Shown here piece after piece: positions 33,189-43,800 of a stretch of 64,000 nt of DNA (positions are counted from its first letter, which is position 1; each line of letters starts with the position of its first letter). The DNA is taken from positions 119,012,874 to 119,076,873 of the forward strand of contig OX393550.1 in NCBI GenBank assembly GCA_947650365.1, in the 5' to 3' direction. The notes under the pieces are model-generated. The model had not been told where the DNA came from and searched no databases. It was given only the letters and a program-made list of their open reading frames with translations. The position numbers and the translations under genes are program-made. The stretch comes from Chamaelirium japonicum. Its lineage: Eukaryota > Streptophyta > Magnoliopsida > Liliales > Melanthiaceae.

Positions 33189-34558
33189 TGTCCAGTGGAG
33201 AGAATGAAGAGAGGTCGATGGCTTCGGTGCGAGAGATGTAAAAACCTAGATTGAGAATAAGGAAAGGGTTGCTCTTTTAGAGTCCGTTCTTTTCGCGAGT
33301 AAAAGATCACCTAGGAAAATTAATTTCCTAAGCAAAGGATTACGCATGCAATTGATTTCCTAAGAAAAAAATTTTCGTTGTTCTTTTGAACTGGAGAAAT
33401 TCAATAATTTTTTCCTGGGACATCAATTTCCACTGTTCTTTTTGACCCTGGCAAAATTAAAATCTAAAATTTTGTTCTGCTTTAGTAAAAAATAAACTTT
33501 GCGAAATCGGGAAAACCTTCGGGCTAAATACCATTTCTCGACTCAAAGAGGGATTTCTCAAAAAAAAAAAAAAAGAGAGAGAGAAACATTAACTAACGAG
33601 CAATGTTATTCAGCCCGAAGGTTTTTTCGATTCCGCTCAGCCCGATTGACGTGGTAGCGTGTACTATTGGTGTAAAAGACTTAAATGTCGCTAGTGGGTT
33701 TAAGCCACCTATTGCATGCTGCCATGTCAATCGGGGCAGCGAAATCGAGAAAACCTTCGGGCTGAATACCATTTCTCGACTCAAAGAGGGAATTTTTTTT
33801 TTAAAAAAAAAACATTTCTTTTAACTGATATAGCATCCTGCACCTACTATTCCTTCTCAAAAATTAAAATTTTAACTAATATAGCATCCTGCACTTGGAT
33901 AAACTGACTTGCAATGCTTCCATGTGACATTAGTAGGGGAATATTTTTCCATCCATCAACAATAATAAGCTAAGAAGAATGGTTCTTCTTCTTCATGAAT
34001 TACCATATAAAACTCAAACTATTCCCAAGCTTCAAAGCCCACTCTTCATGTGAGTATTTCTTTCAGTAATGTGGAATTGTATATGAGAAGATAGAACAAA
34101 AACTGATCGACATGTACTTGAAATCATGATTCTTCCCTTTACTAGTTTTTGGGGGACCTCCAAAACTCTAAACTTTATTTTAATTCATATCGAGGTCAAA
34201 ATCCTAAATAATGAAGTATCTAAGGAATACAAATATACTATGAATGCAACATACATCTGACGGGCTACAAGGAATACAAAAAAAAAAAAAAAAATTGGGC
34301 TCCTAATTTTGTTTGGATGTAATACCTCGGTGTAGGTTTTATTCATCCAATTAGATTGAGACAATGGATTCGTGAATCAAAGTGAAAGATTTCGACCTAA
34401 ATCCAAACAAAATTAGTTAGGAATTGGGATACATGTGGTATTCGAATCAGAGGGTATGGGATTCAACTTGATTCGTAGCATTCAAATCAGAAATCTTTGT
34501 ATTTGACAATACTTACTAGATTGGAATCACTGTTGAGAAGGATGCTAACGCAGAATTA
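32575..34558. repeat. CACTA 5' leader with GA tract and nested inverted repeat
   Basis: Non-coding region upstream of the TNP2 ATG. It holds a GGCCCGAGCC-rich piece near 32880-32990, a (GA)n tract at about 33145-33184, a 180-bp inverted repeat at 33598-33778 with a third partial copy at 33495-33560, and A-rich tracts near 33560, 33800 and 34280. No open frame on either strand looks real. Confidence 0.6.
33598..33778. repeat. Foldback (inverted repeat) sequence within CACTA
   Basis: The sequence reads similarly on both strands. CAGCCCGAAGGTTTT starts one arm at 33611 and its complement ends the other at 33764. The arms are over 60 bp with few mismatches. A third outer piece (GCGAAATCGGGAAAACC and on) occurs at 33499. 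It may be a small foldback element or a hairpin-derived arrangement. Confidence 0.7.
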
Positions 34559-34792
34559 TCATATGGAGAGACGGCCCGACAGCAACCCTAGCGGCGCACC
34601 GGTGGCCCGACGGCGAGTGGGAGAAGCGAGAGGCACGACGGCGAGTGGGAGGCACGACTCCCGACGGCAACCAGAGAGAGAGAGGGGGTTACCTGCAGAG
34701 AACCCTAGCGGCTTGGTTGAAGCGGGGGAAGGAGAGAGACGGGAAGGAGAGAGACGAACCAACGAAGAGGCCTCGGGCTTTCACACGCTAAA
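34559..34792 (-). promoter_or_regulatory. GC-rich segment near the CACTA 5' end
   Basis: This stretch is far richer in G, C and CpG than its AT-rich surroundings, and lies 270-500 bp from the right (5') terminus, upstream of TNP2. Maize Spm has a GC-rich untranslated first exon in this position (the downstream control region), a known methylation target. By position this could be the equivalent. A minus-strand open frame (34762-34559) has no recognisable features. Confidence 0.4.
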
Positions 34793-34876
34793 AGAACAGA
34801 CATTACACTTAAAATTAGGTCATGAGTTAATAACACGAAACTAATAGATTTTTAAAATAAATTTTATGATATTTAA

Positions 34877-35015
34877 GTAACACTTGTAACCGTTACAAGC
34901 ATAAATAAAAAACGTTACGTTATATCAAAAACGCTATTCTATGAATTACTAATGGAAATTTTCAACTACTAACGCTTATAACTGTTACCAATTTTGTAAC
35001 GGCAATAAGTGTTAC
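34877..35015. repeat. Subterminal repeats, right end of CACTA element
   Basis: Three copies of the 20-bp near-palindrome found at the left end, at 34877-34896, 34969-34988 and 34996-35015, plus a half-copy near 34911. The left end has about seven, so the ends are asymmetric. Confidence 0.75.
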
Positions 35016-35033
35016 AAACAAAAAAAATAGTGT

Positions 35034-35061
35034 GTTACAAAATCACAGTTTTGGTGTAGTG
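35034..35061 (-). repeat. Right terminal inverted repeat of CACTA element
   Basis: It ends TTTTGGTGTAGTG, the exact complement of the left end, and is followed by the target duplication CAA at 35062-35064. Confidence 0.95.
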
Positions 35062-35760
35062 CAAAAAATCACAGACAAAGAGACAAGACTTTATAGAGGT
35101 TTATCCCAAACGGGGCTACGTCATCTTTCCGGCAACCACCTCCTTTAGGAATCCACTATGAAGAGATAAACATAATTACACCCGATGACACTTCATACTA
35201 CTCTCTGACAAATCCACACAATATCTATCTATCACAAGAATAATTAACCGTGCGTTTCAACGGACACCCAACTGTGTCTAACATGCACCAACCGTCCACC
35301 AAAAAACCTCATAACATAGAAAAATAAAACAAAAGATGTTACATGATAGATTTAACAAAAATTTCTACCTATTTGTGCGCTCTCTCCTACAGATTTGACT
35401 GAATGGATCGCACATGACAATCTCCGTTTAGATAATCCTTACGGGTTCCACAAAAAGCTTGACCAAAATTCTCACAAGTTAATTATGATCTGTTAGATCA
35501 AACATCATCGTAACAACATGGATCTTCAACGGCCCTGTGCTCCTCCTCTCGGACTCGCTCCATCATGTCCTTGGTCTCCGTAACGTGACATTGCCCTCTA
35601 TGGTTTGGCCACTATGCCCAAAGACATCTTCCCCCAAAGAGGGACCTTCTCGGTAGAAAATTAATTAATCTATATAATGAAGTGCTTGAAAAAGGAATTA
35701 TAGCTTCAAAATTATACTCGGTAGAAAACAAATTCAAGATGTGATGTATGGATGTGCCTA
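35062..35760 (+). repeat. Repeat R3, right portion
   Basis: Continuation of R3 after the CACTA element, matching 18800-19450 of R2 with scattered substitutions and an insertion of about 55 bp near 35210-35265. Similarity ends near GATGTGATGTATGG. Confidence 0.7.
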
Positions 35761-36597
35761 GCTAGCTAGGCATGAAACTATTGATTTCAGTGAAGATGAC
35801 CAATTAAGAACAAAATCAATCTTTTTGAATTGTCCATAAAAACTTAATTACAGTTTGAAAAAACTGTACGTTGATCGATTAGTCTTAAGTGGCACAGTAA
35901 AAAAGACGTACGGAGGTTTTCTCCAAAGCAAAGAAGATTAGGCGACGTCAAGCATAACAAAGGTTAGCTAGCTTGCTAGTATGTGAAGGATTTTGTACAC
36001 CTTTCATGGGAGATAGGTAGAAAGATATTAGTCATCATTTTTTATTTTACAAAAATCGATCTTAGAAGAAGAAAAGATGAAGAAATTCGGTAGGAAGTCC
36101 AATCACGAGTTGAATATAATTAAGAGGGCGTACGTGCATGGTCGTTGTGACGCGAACTTTAGTTATTGCGAAGGTCGACGTACACCACAATTACTAGCTT
36201 TCATGGACAAGAAAAGTAAAGGAAGAAAATTCCATGTGGCATTCTATGCCGTGCAGTGTGTGCAATTATGGTTTATCAACTTCGAGCTACTACAAGTCAT
36301 GTATGGACTAGTTAGTTACTGTATCGATCACTTTCATACAAACTGAAGTCACTTTCATCCAAACTAAAGTAGGTACAAACTAGCACACAAAGGATATGAT
36401 ATACATACAATGCTCGATCCTGCTGCCGATATATATAATATATTTACACGTATGCATGTACTGTACGCAGCATGCACCAGCAAGGCGTCCTACAAGCATA
36501 TTACGTACCGTACGTTGGCATGGCATGGCATGGCATGGCATGCGAGAAGCCAGGTAGGTAGCACACCCACGTACGTACTGCATGTCTCCAGGCCATC
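35761..36597. other. Non-coding region downstream of protease gene (copy A)
   Basis: It contains the 3' flank of the protease gene. A GGCAT pentamer is repeated about five times near 36515-36541. A plus-strand frame of 89 codons (36077-36346, ATG start) has no recognisable domain and I do not call it a gene. Many GTAC and TAGC words occur. Confidence 0.5.
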
Positions 36598-37797
36598 TCA
36601 GGCTGTTGGGTAGGAGGCTTGCATGGCAATGCCACAGAGCCCTTCCTTTGCGGCCACACCCCTCTCCATCCTTATGTACCCATCCTCACCCCATGATGAC
36701 CCCCACGAGTTCTTCACCAGCCAGTACTTGGTTCCGTCGCTCCCCGTGCCGTACCCCACCGCCGTCACCCCGTGGTCCAGATCCGTCCCACACTCACCCG
36801 TGAAGACACCGCTGGAGTAGAGCTGGAAGGCGAAGCCGCCGGCGTCTATGGCAACGGAGACCGGCTGGGCTGCCACGGCCTTGAGGAGCGCCGCCTCGCT
36901 GTTTGCGGGCACGTCCTGGAAGCCCTTGATAGTGGCTGCATGGGAGGATGCTTTCTTGGTGTTGCAGGTGGCGTCCGATCCTTGGTAGGGGTAGTTTGAT
37001 TCGGTGGTGAGGCCACCGTTGGTGAGGATGAAGTTGAAGGCATCATCCATGAGGCCGCCGTTGCACCCTTCATCCTGGCCTTTGGTGTCGCAGTCCACCA
37101 GCTCCTGCTCCGAAAGGGAGACCAACTTGCCGGTGCGCAGTTGGGTAATCCCTTCGGTCGCCGCGACGGCAGAGAATGCCCAGCAGCAACCTAATTAATT
37201 AATATATATATTGGCCGGATTTGCATGCACGTACAGATAATGATCATTAGCAACATGTACGTATGTATGTATTTATGTATGTATGTATGTATGCATGTAC
37301 CAAATTAATTAACATGCATGTTCAATTTAAGCACAGTAAAGGGAGGAAAATGAAAATGAGGTCGCACCACACTGGCCTTGATCCTTGACGGGTGTGACTG
37401 CACCCTTTGACCTCCAGTCAACGGTGGAAGGCACGGCCGTGACATTCTCATACCCGAAGGACGGGCTCTTTGCTGCCTTCACCTTCGAAGGTCGGAACCC
37501 ATTGTAGATCGCCCTGAACTCGTCGTTGGTGAGGTCGGCGAACCGGTTGGCCCCGAGCCTGTACTTGTGGTTCCCGGCATTGAAGGTCTCGATGAGCTCG
37601 AGGTTGGCCTCGAAGATCTCGAAGCGGCGCTGCTTCTCGGCGGCGTCCTTGTAGACTCGCCCGTGCTCAGCCATCCACTGCTCGTGCCTCTCGGAGAATA
37701 TTGCTGGGGTTTGGCCGAGCAAGCGTGGCGTGGCATGAGCAGCCCAGAAGCCCAAGATGATGAGCATGGGCACCCAGAAGATGAGTGCACCCTGCAT
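36598..37797 (-). CDS. Papain-family cysteine protease, SAG39-like, copy A
   Basis: Two exons: complement of 37797-37368 and 37190-36598, joined across a 177-nt GT-AG intron in phase 1 that splits the Gly codon before the active-site Cys. The product is 340 residues, normal for this family. A hydrophobic N-terminal segment (about residues 1-23) is a signal peptide. The inhibitor prodomain has the ERFNIN pattern (E..R..F..I..N, in [20 protein letters not shown]) and [12 protein letters not shown]. The mature enzyme starts near VPSTVDWR. Catalytic residues are Gln140, Cys146 (CGCCWAFS), His283 (DLDHGV) and Asn304 (KNSWG). It is a secreted or vacuolar endopeptidase; relatives act in senescence and protein turnover. 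There is no granulin domain. A TATA box lies about 95 bp upstream. Copy B (61606-62805) encodes an identical protein. Confidence 0.96.
37191..37367 (-). other. Intron of protease gene with GTAT microsatellite (copy A)
   Basis: GTGCGA donor and TTAATTAG acceptor. It contains a (GTAT)n tract at about 37257-37297 and AT-rich TAATTAAT words. The same length is found in copy B, which supports a very recent duplication since microsatellites change fast. Confidence 0.9.
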
Positions 37798-37886
37798 ATT
37801 GGCCGTAATATATATTATGAAGATAGAGTACGGAATGATCGAGAGTGTTGAAGGCCGACTGGCTTAAAGAGAATGAGTACTTGGTT

Positions 37887-37897
37887 GGTTTATATAG
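37887..37897 (-). promoter_or_regulatory. TATA box of protease gene copy A
   Basis: CTATATAAACC on the minus strand, about 95 bases upstream of the ATG at 37797. This gives an expected transcript start near 37860 and a leader of roughly 65 bases. Confidence 0.7.
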
Positions 37898-38831
37898 AGA
37901 TCTGAAGAGGTAGCTACCTACCTAGGGTTTGCTTGCTTGCTTCTCCGATCAATACTCCATGCAGGCCGGCGGGCGGAGAGGGACTTGTACGTGCCGTGGA
38001 GTCTGTGTTGATTTGTATTGGGACGTGAATATGGGTGGGTGGGTCCGAATAATAAATAAATAAATCGTACGTGGTGCTTGTTGATTGGTTGGATTGGATT
38101 AGATACCGTGCAGTAACAATCTCTTCTTCTATATATGGCGCGGTTTCATTCTAATTGGGGATCCAAAAGTCTTGGAATCTCTCTCTATGTATATTTAATT
38201 GGTTGGAGGAGATTCCTCGATCTCACACGTAAATTAAAGGTACGCGCGACAATGATATTTTAATTTGGATATATTATGGGAAAATATTAGGGATATTTGC
38301 ATATTCCTCCCCACCCACTTAGGCTAATTATGAAAACCTCCTTGCATGATCAATTTTCCATCGATCAATAACCCCCTCTAGTCTCATGTTCAAGATGTAC
38401 ACAAATGTACTACTGCAACTGTAGGGGGCGGGGTAGGTACGTAGTTTATAATTATTGATCAGTGAGGGAGGGTTTCCCAATTAGCCTTTTACCTGGCGAG
38501 GAATTTGCAAATACCTCATAGAAATGTCCTTTTTTGAAGCAGCAACCAGAATGATAAGGAGTACTACTCCGTTTCGGAATGCTTAATTTGGGAACAGCAC
38601 GAGACATGTGGACTGCATGATAAGAATATAAGAATTTGGCTCCCGCAGCGCCTAAATTGAACTTGAACTTGCGACACGACTAGTCTGCTCTCTTTTTGGA
38701 CCAAATGGAGAACTCTTTAGGTCAAGTTAATTTGGTTGTATATGCTGTTTTTTCTTTTGTTTTTTTGGAAGTTCAAAGGAGAGTTCAATGGACCTCCGGG
38801 AGGCACCACAGCCTAGCGGAGGCGCATAAAC
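37898..38831. other. Upstream region of protease gene (copy A), non-coding
   Basis: Promoter-side DNA up to the copia-3 LTR. It has GT-rich and TA-rich tracts, an AATAAATAAATAAA run near 38047, and a CCACC-rich piece near 38310. No gene is recognised. A frame beginning at 38696 runs into the LTR and is not credible. Unlike most of the window, about 38000-38650 shows no other copy here except copy B. Confidence 0.5.
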
Positions 38832-40786
38832 TATTAGAATTGGATCCGCTTATCAGAGTCGCAACGGAAGCAAAAGATAGATCCGAAGATCATACGGTGT
38901 ATGTTTCATTACAATTAATTCTACAAAACAATCTACATGCAAATCTATGATCTTAGCATATGTGCGGACACCCTAGAGGCATACTACGATCTACAGAAGA
39001 CATGCATGCATCTAGTTAGGTATTTAGAATCATCATACCTTGTGGATCTATGATCCGGAGAGAACGGAACGATGATGAACCGCACGTGAATCGCAAGGGA
39101 AGCTGTCGGATAGCACCTTGTCCTTTGTGAATTGAGGAATCCTCGAAGTCTTATCTCTGAGTGCAAGGACTACGAGTCGACGGAGGAATTCGTTGCGAAG
39201 ACGATGACTAGCCGCGAGATCTCCTCCTTCTCTTTCTCTCTTCTTCTTTCTCCTTCCTTCCTCCTTCTCTTTCTTCTTCTTCCTCTTTCTTCCTTGGCTA
39301 AAACCTCAGAGAGGGAGAGAGGGAGAGGGGGTTCGGATTTTTGGAGAGGGGAGAGGCTAGGGCCGGCCCCTTCCTCTCTATTCCTCTTATAGGGCCGGCC
39401 TCCTAGTGCTACAAGCAAGCTAGGGCCGGCCCCTAGTGGATAGAGATGAGCGGGGGAGGTTTTTAGGGTTTCAATAGCTCTATCGTGAAGCCTGGACGAA
39501 AACGCCCTTCACGAAATGTAAAAAACTGAAAGAGAGATTGGGTGAGGTGCGCTACTGGGAATCAAGTTCCATCAGCGCCTATAAACTCCTGGAATTATTC
39601 CGCTCATTTCAAGATCCATATTCAATATGTTCTGAGCCATATTTCAGTATTTATCAAAATACCACTACGGTCCCTAACACATGTGAATTAGGTTCTTAGG
39701 CTCCGGGCTTGCGCTCCATCGCGCTACTTCGCATCCAACATATCCAACCAGGTCGGGGAACAATTCCTATACACAACGACAGGGTGGAACCTTCAGGGTT
39801 CAGGATCTCTAGCTCCAACCGGATCCCAGATTAACTATTCCGGTGACACACCGAAAGTTTCGTTAATCAGCCCTAATCCGATTAACCCACGTAGCCACCC
39901 TGAGTGTGACGCGAGTTGAATACTAGTGATCCTAAACTTATGCTACTCCCTCATAATCCTGTTCTCTACTATACTCTGATAATCCTTAGTCCCTCCTATT
40001 ACTGGTTCCATGATACGACTCGGGCGGTGGGGAGCACCGTCAAATCCCGATCGATCATCTGACTAGGAATTAAAGATTTGTCATCTATAACACCATACAC
40101 CTTCCGATGCTATGCCTAGCATCCAGAACATCGTCAGTTATACTGACAACCACCTGGTCTGGGTTAACTTTGTGGACAGATTGACTCATCAAAATGCACC
40201 CATCCAACACTGGAAGTCGGATAACCTGTAGGGATTATATGTCACTCAAGTACCAGCTGGGTAACCCAAAGTACTGTCGTATTGGACTATGAAAGGTCCG
40301 CATACGTTGGCACATCAAAGCACCACACAACTGGTTGGCCCAGTGTACAAGGTCCCTCAGGGTTAAGGACATATTATCTATAGTAGTAAGATGGTTTATG
40401 CACCAGTGTTTGAATCACTGAACTGTGTACCGTCTTGGTTCCTGTTCAACACATTCGTCGTGGTTGGTTAGGTGAATAGGAATCCCATGTTCCCGTGGTG
40501 GAGACTTCACCACATCCTCTACCTACCAACAACTTATTCTCGGTGAAGCGACCGGCATCACCTAAGCTGTGAACTAGTTCTAGGTCTACATACAACTGGT
40601 CCACTGGGTCTCCCAAGCATGAATTAATCCACCATGCGCCTTAGTGGCCTACTGTATTCCCTTGGGTCCTTTATTATATGTGTATTAACATATATCAAAG
40701 TAGTATTCTAATTAAAGCAATAACCAAAGTTATCTTTATTAATGTTAATACAGAAAATCCACTCTCAGGACACATGAGCTTCAACA
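38832..40786 (-). repeat. 3' LTR of copia-3 (about 1955 bp)
   Basis: It matches the copia-1 LTR in inverse orientation. The inner end TGTTG (complement at 40782-40786) lies next to the polypurine tract. The outer end is mutated: TATTAG instead of the expected TGTTGG at 38832-38837. GGCCGGCC palindromes near 39360-39440 surround a TATA-like word. Confidence 0.85.
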
Positions 40787-40805
40787 ATCTCCCACTTGGC
40801 ATAGC

Positions 40806-43800
40806 GAGGAACAACAGTCTTAACTCTTATGGCATCTACGTGCTTCTTAAAAGCCTTGGTCGGTAATGCCTTTGTGAAAGGGTTCGCTATGTTATCTACA
40901 GACGCCACCTGAGTCACTGTAACCTTCCCTCGCTTTTGCAAGTCTCGGATAATGTAGTATTTCTACTCGATATGCTTACTCTTCTGGTGATATCTTGGCT
41001 CCTTGGATTGTGCTACTACTCCACTATTATTGCAGTAAAGGACAATATGATCTTGAGCTCCTAGTACATATCCTAAGTCCGTGAGGAACTTCTTGAGCCA
41101 CACCGCCTCCTTGGCTGCTTCGCACGCCGCAACGTACTCAGCCTCTATCGTCAAATCCGCGATGCATCCCTACTTCACGCTCCTTCAACTGACATCTCCT
41201 CCTCCCAATGAAAACACAAATCCTGACGTCGATCTTCTAGATTCCGGATCTGATGCAAAATAAGAATCCGTATACCCAATCGACATAAGTTCCTGTGAAG
41301 AGTAAGCTAACTCATAATCTCTCGTCCTACGGAGATACTTGAGTATACTTTTTACAGTAGTCCAGTGCCTTGGATCCAGATTTGATTGATACCTGCCCAT
41401 CATGCCTACTACATAGCGTATATCTGGTCTCGTGCACTTCAAAGCATATATCAGACTCCCTACAGTCGAAGCATAAGTTATCTTCTGCATTTCTGCCCTC
41501 TCCTTATGAGTCTTAGAATTCTGATCCTTGGACAATTTCATTCCATGTCTGAATGGAACCAGTCCCTTCTTGGAGTTGTGCATACTGAATCTGACCAAGA
41601 TAGTATCTATATAGGCTGACTGTAACAGCGAGAGAGTCTTGTTCTGGCGATCTCGAGTTACCTTGATCCCCAGAACATAACTTGCTTCACCAAGGTCTTT
41701 CATGTCAAATTGAAAGGATAACCACACCTTCACTGTAGACAGCGTTCCAACATCGTTTCCAATAAGGAGGATATCGTCCACGTAAAGTATCAGAAAAACT
41801 ACTGTAGTCTTATCACTCCTTTTATAAACACATGATTCATCCACGTTCTGTTCAAATCCATAAGACTGGATAGCTTGATCAAAACGCATGTTCTAACTTC
41901 TGGATACTTGCTTTAGTCCATAAATGAACCTTTGCAACTTACATACCAGACTTTCCTAACCTTTTGCGACAAAGTCTAGAGGCTGGGACATATAGATATC
42001 TTCTTCCAAATCCCCGTTGAGGAATGCGATCTTGACGTCCATTTGCCAGATCTCCCAATCATAATGGGCTGCAATGGACAAGAGGATCCGGATTGACTTA
42101 AGCATAGCCACTAGCGAAAAAGTTTCATCATAGTCGATCCCTTCTCGCTGGGTATAACCCTTAGCGACTAGTCTAGCTTTGTAAGTCTCAACGGTACCAT
42201 CCGGACCTTCTTTTCTTTTGTACATCCATTTACACCCAATAAGTTTAATATTATGAGGCGGTGTTATAAGTGTCCAGACCGAGTTTTGGAACATCGATGT
42301 CAGTTCTACCTCCATGGCTTTCTATCATGCTGCATGGTTAGAGGATACTATCGCTTCGCCATAGTTCAGAGGATCATCCTCCTGAAACTCTGGATCTACC
42401 AAGAAGGCTTCTCCAATGTATCTATCAGGAGCTCTTGTGGTCCTCCCACTGCGACGAGCCTGCGATGGTTCCATAGGTGTCGATTCTACAGTATTATTTA
42501 TCTTAGTGGTATCGGCTCCAACTATGTTTTTTGTCTGTGTACTCCCGTCAGTACTAAGCAATTCTTCAAGAACTACTTTATTGGTGGACTTATGGTCTAT
42601 TAAATAATTCTACTTCAGAAATATGACGTTCGTCGAGACGACAACCTTTCTATCCTCAGGATCATAAAATAAACCACCCTTTGTCCCTTTTGGATACCCA
42701 ACGAACAAACTTACCTTAGTCTTTGACTCCATCTTATCTCGTTTGTCCTTCCGCATATGTGCTGGACAACCCTAAATCCTAAAATGCTGCAGGCTTGGCT
42801 TTCGCTTCAACCACAACTCCCAAGGAGTTAGAGGTACTGACTTTGATGGAACAAAGTTCAAAGTATATACTGTCGTCTCTAGGGCATATCCCCAAAAACT
42901 AGATGGCAATATTGCATAGCTCATTATAGTCCGAACTATGTCAAACAAAGTTCTATTTCTCCTCTCAGATATACCGTTTTGTTGTTGTGTCCCTAGTGCA
43001 ATCAACTGGGATATGATCCTATGCTCACCCAGGTAGCCAATAAATTCATCCGATAGGTATTCGCCTCCTCGATCCGATCGAAGAGACTTGATACTCTTAC
43101 CCGTCTGCTTTTCTGCTTTAGCTCTGACCTCCTTGAACTTATCAAAGGATTCAGACTTTCATCGTATTAGGTACATATATCCAAACCTCGAGTGATCATT
43201 CGTGAAGGTGATGAAATACTCAAAGCCTCCTTTGGCACGGACACTTATAGGCCCACATACATCGGTGTGTACCAACTCTAATACCTCCTGAGATCTGCTA
43301 CCTTTGGCTTGGAAAGATCTTTTAGTCATCTTGCCTTCCAGGAAAGAATCACACATTGGTAGGCTTTCTGAAATATCTGGACTTAAAAGTCCTACCTTAA
43401 CCAACCTGTGAATCCTGTCTAAGGCTATATGTCCAAGCCTTAGATGCCAAAGGAGTGTTGGATTATCTGAGGGATTTTTCCTTTTAGATGAATTAACCAT
43501 ACATGCTTCAGTTATATTATCCTGCTTATGATTGGAGTTAATTACATAGAGACCATTCTGTGTATTTCCCTTACAAACAAAGGAACCATTGAATTTACTT
43601 GACACACCAGAAGCATCAAATAAAACTGAAAAACCTTTATTATTCAATAAGAAAACAGAAATTAAATTTTGTCTCAAGGACGGTAAATAAAGTATGTCTC
43701 TAAGTAATAAACTTCTTCCATCAAGAAACTGCAAGACGACATCTCCAACTGCTTCAGCCTCTGCCACGGCCTCAGTTTCCATGTTTAGGATTATCTCCTC

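Larger units (their letters stand above)
21899..35061 (-). mobile_element. CACTA (En/Spm-type) DNA transposon, 13,163 bp, structurally complete
   Basis: The element starts CACTACACCAAAA and ends TTTTGGTGTAGTG, 13-bp perfect inverted repeats; similarity continues to about 28 bp with five mismatches. The flanks are CAA (21896-21898) and CAA (35062-35064), the 3-bp duplication expected for CACTA elements. Copy B of the surrounding duplication has a single CAA at 60070-60072 with both flanks joined exactly, which proves the boundaries. Both transposase-type genes are on the minus strand, so the 5' end is the right end. Contents from the 5' end: subterminal repeats, a GC-rich segment, an inverted repeat, TNP2 gene, a 3.6-kb spacer with a captured exon, TNP1-type gene, a repeat cluster, subterminal repeats. 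Both genes are open under the splicing proposed here, so the element may be autonomous. Confidence 0.96.
35062..38992 (+). repeat. Segmental duplication copy A, right part
   Basis: It matches 60070-64000 with a constant offset of 25008 and no net indel. The single difference I noticed is G at 38962 against A at 63970. It contains the right portion of R3, the protease gene and the first 160 bases of the copia-3 LTR. The duplication continues beyond the right window edge. Confidence 0.95.

Noticed and set aside
34497..34844. 115-codon frame at the CACTA 5' end as a third transposon protein
   Set aside because: It lies on the strand opposite to the transposase genes, is Arg/Glu-rich low complexity, and coincides with the GC-rich segment.
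36077..36346. 89-codon plus-strand frame downstream of the protease gene, identical in copy B (61085-61354)
   Set aside because: It has no recognisable domain, codon pattern or promoter. Conservation is explained by the recent duplication, not by selection.
37257..37297. GTAT/GCATG tract in the protease intron as a regulatory element
   Set aside because: It is a simple microsatellite. GCATG words are common in this genome, and nothing shows a specific role.
38696..38950. 84-codon frame upstream of the protease gene
   Set aside because: More than a third of it is copia LTR sequence; the rest has no recognisable features.
39170..39418. Arg/Glu/Lys-rich frames inside copia LTRs (also near 16339)
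   Set aside because: They come from the purine-rich tract downstream of the LTR TATA box and are not conserved as frames between copia-1 and copia-3.
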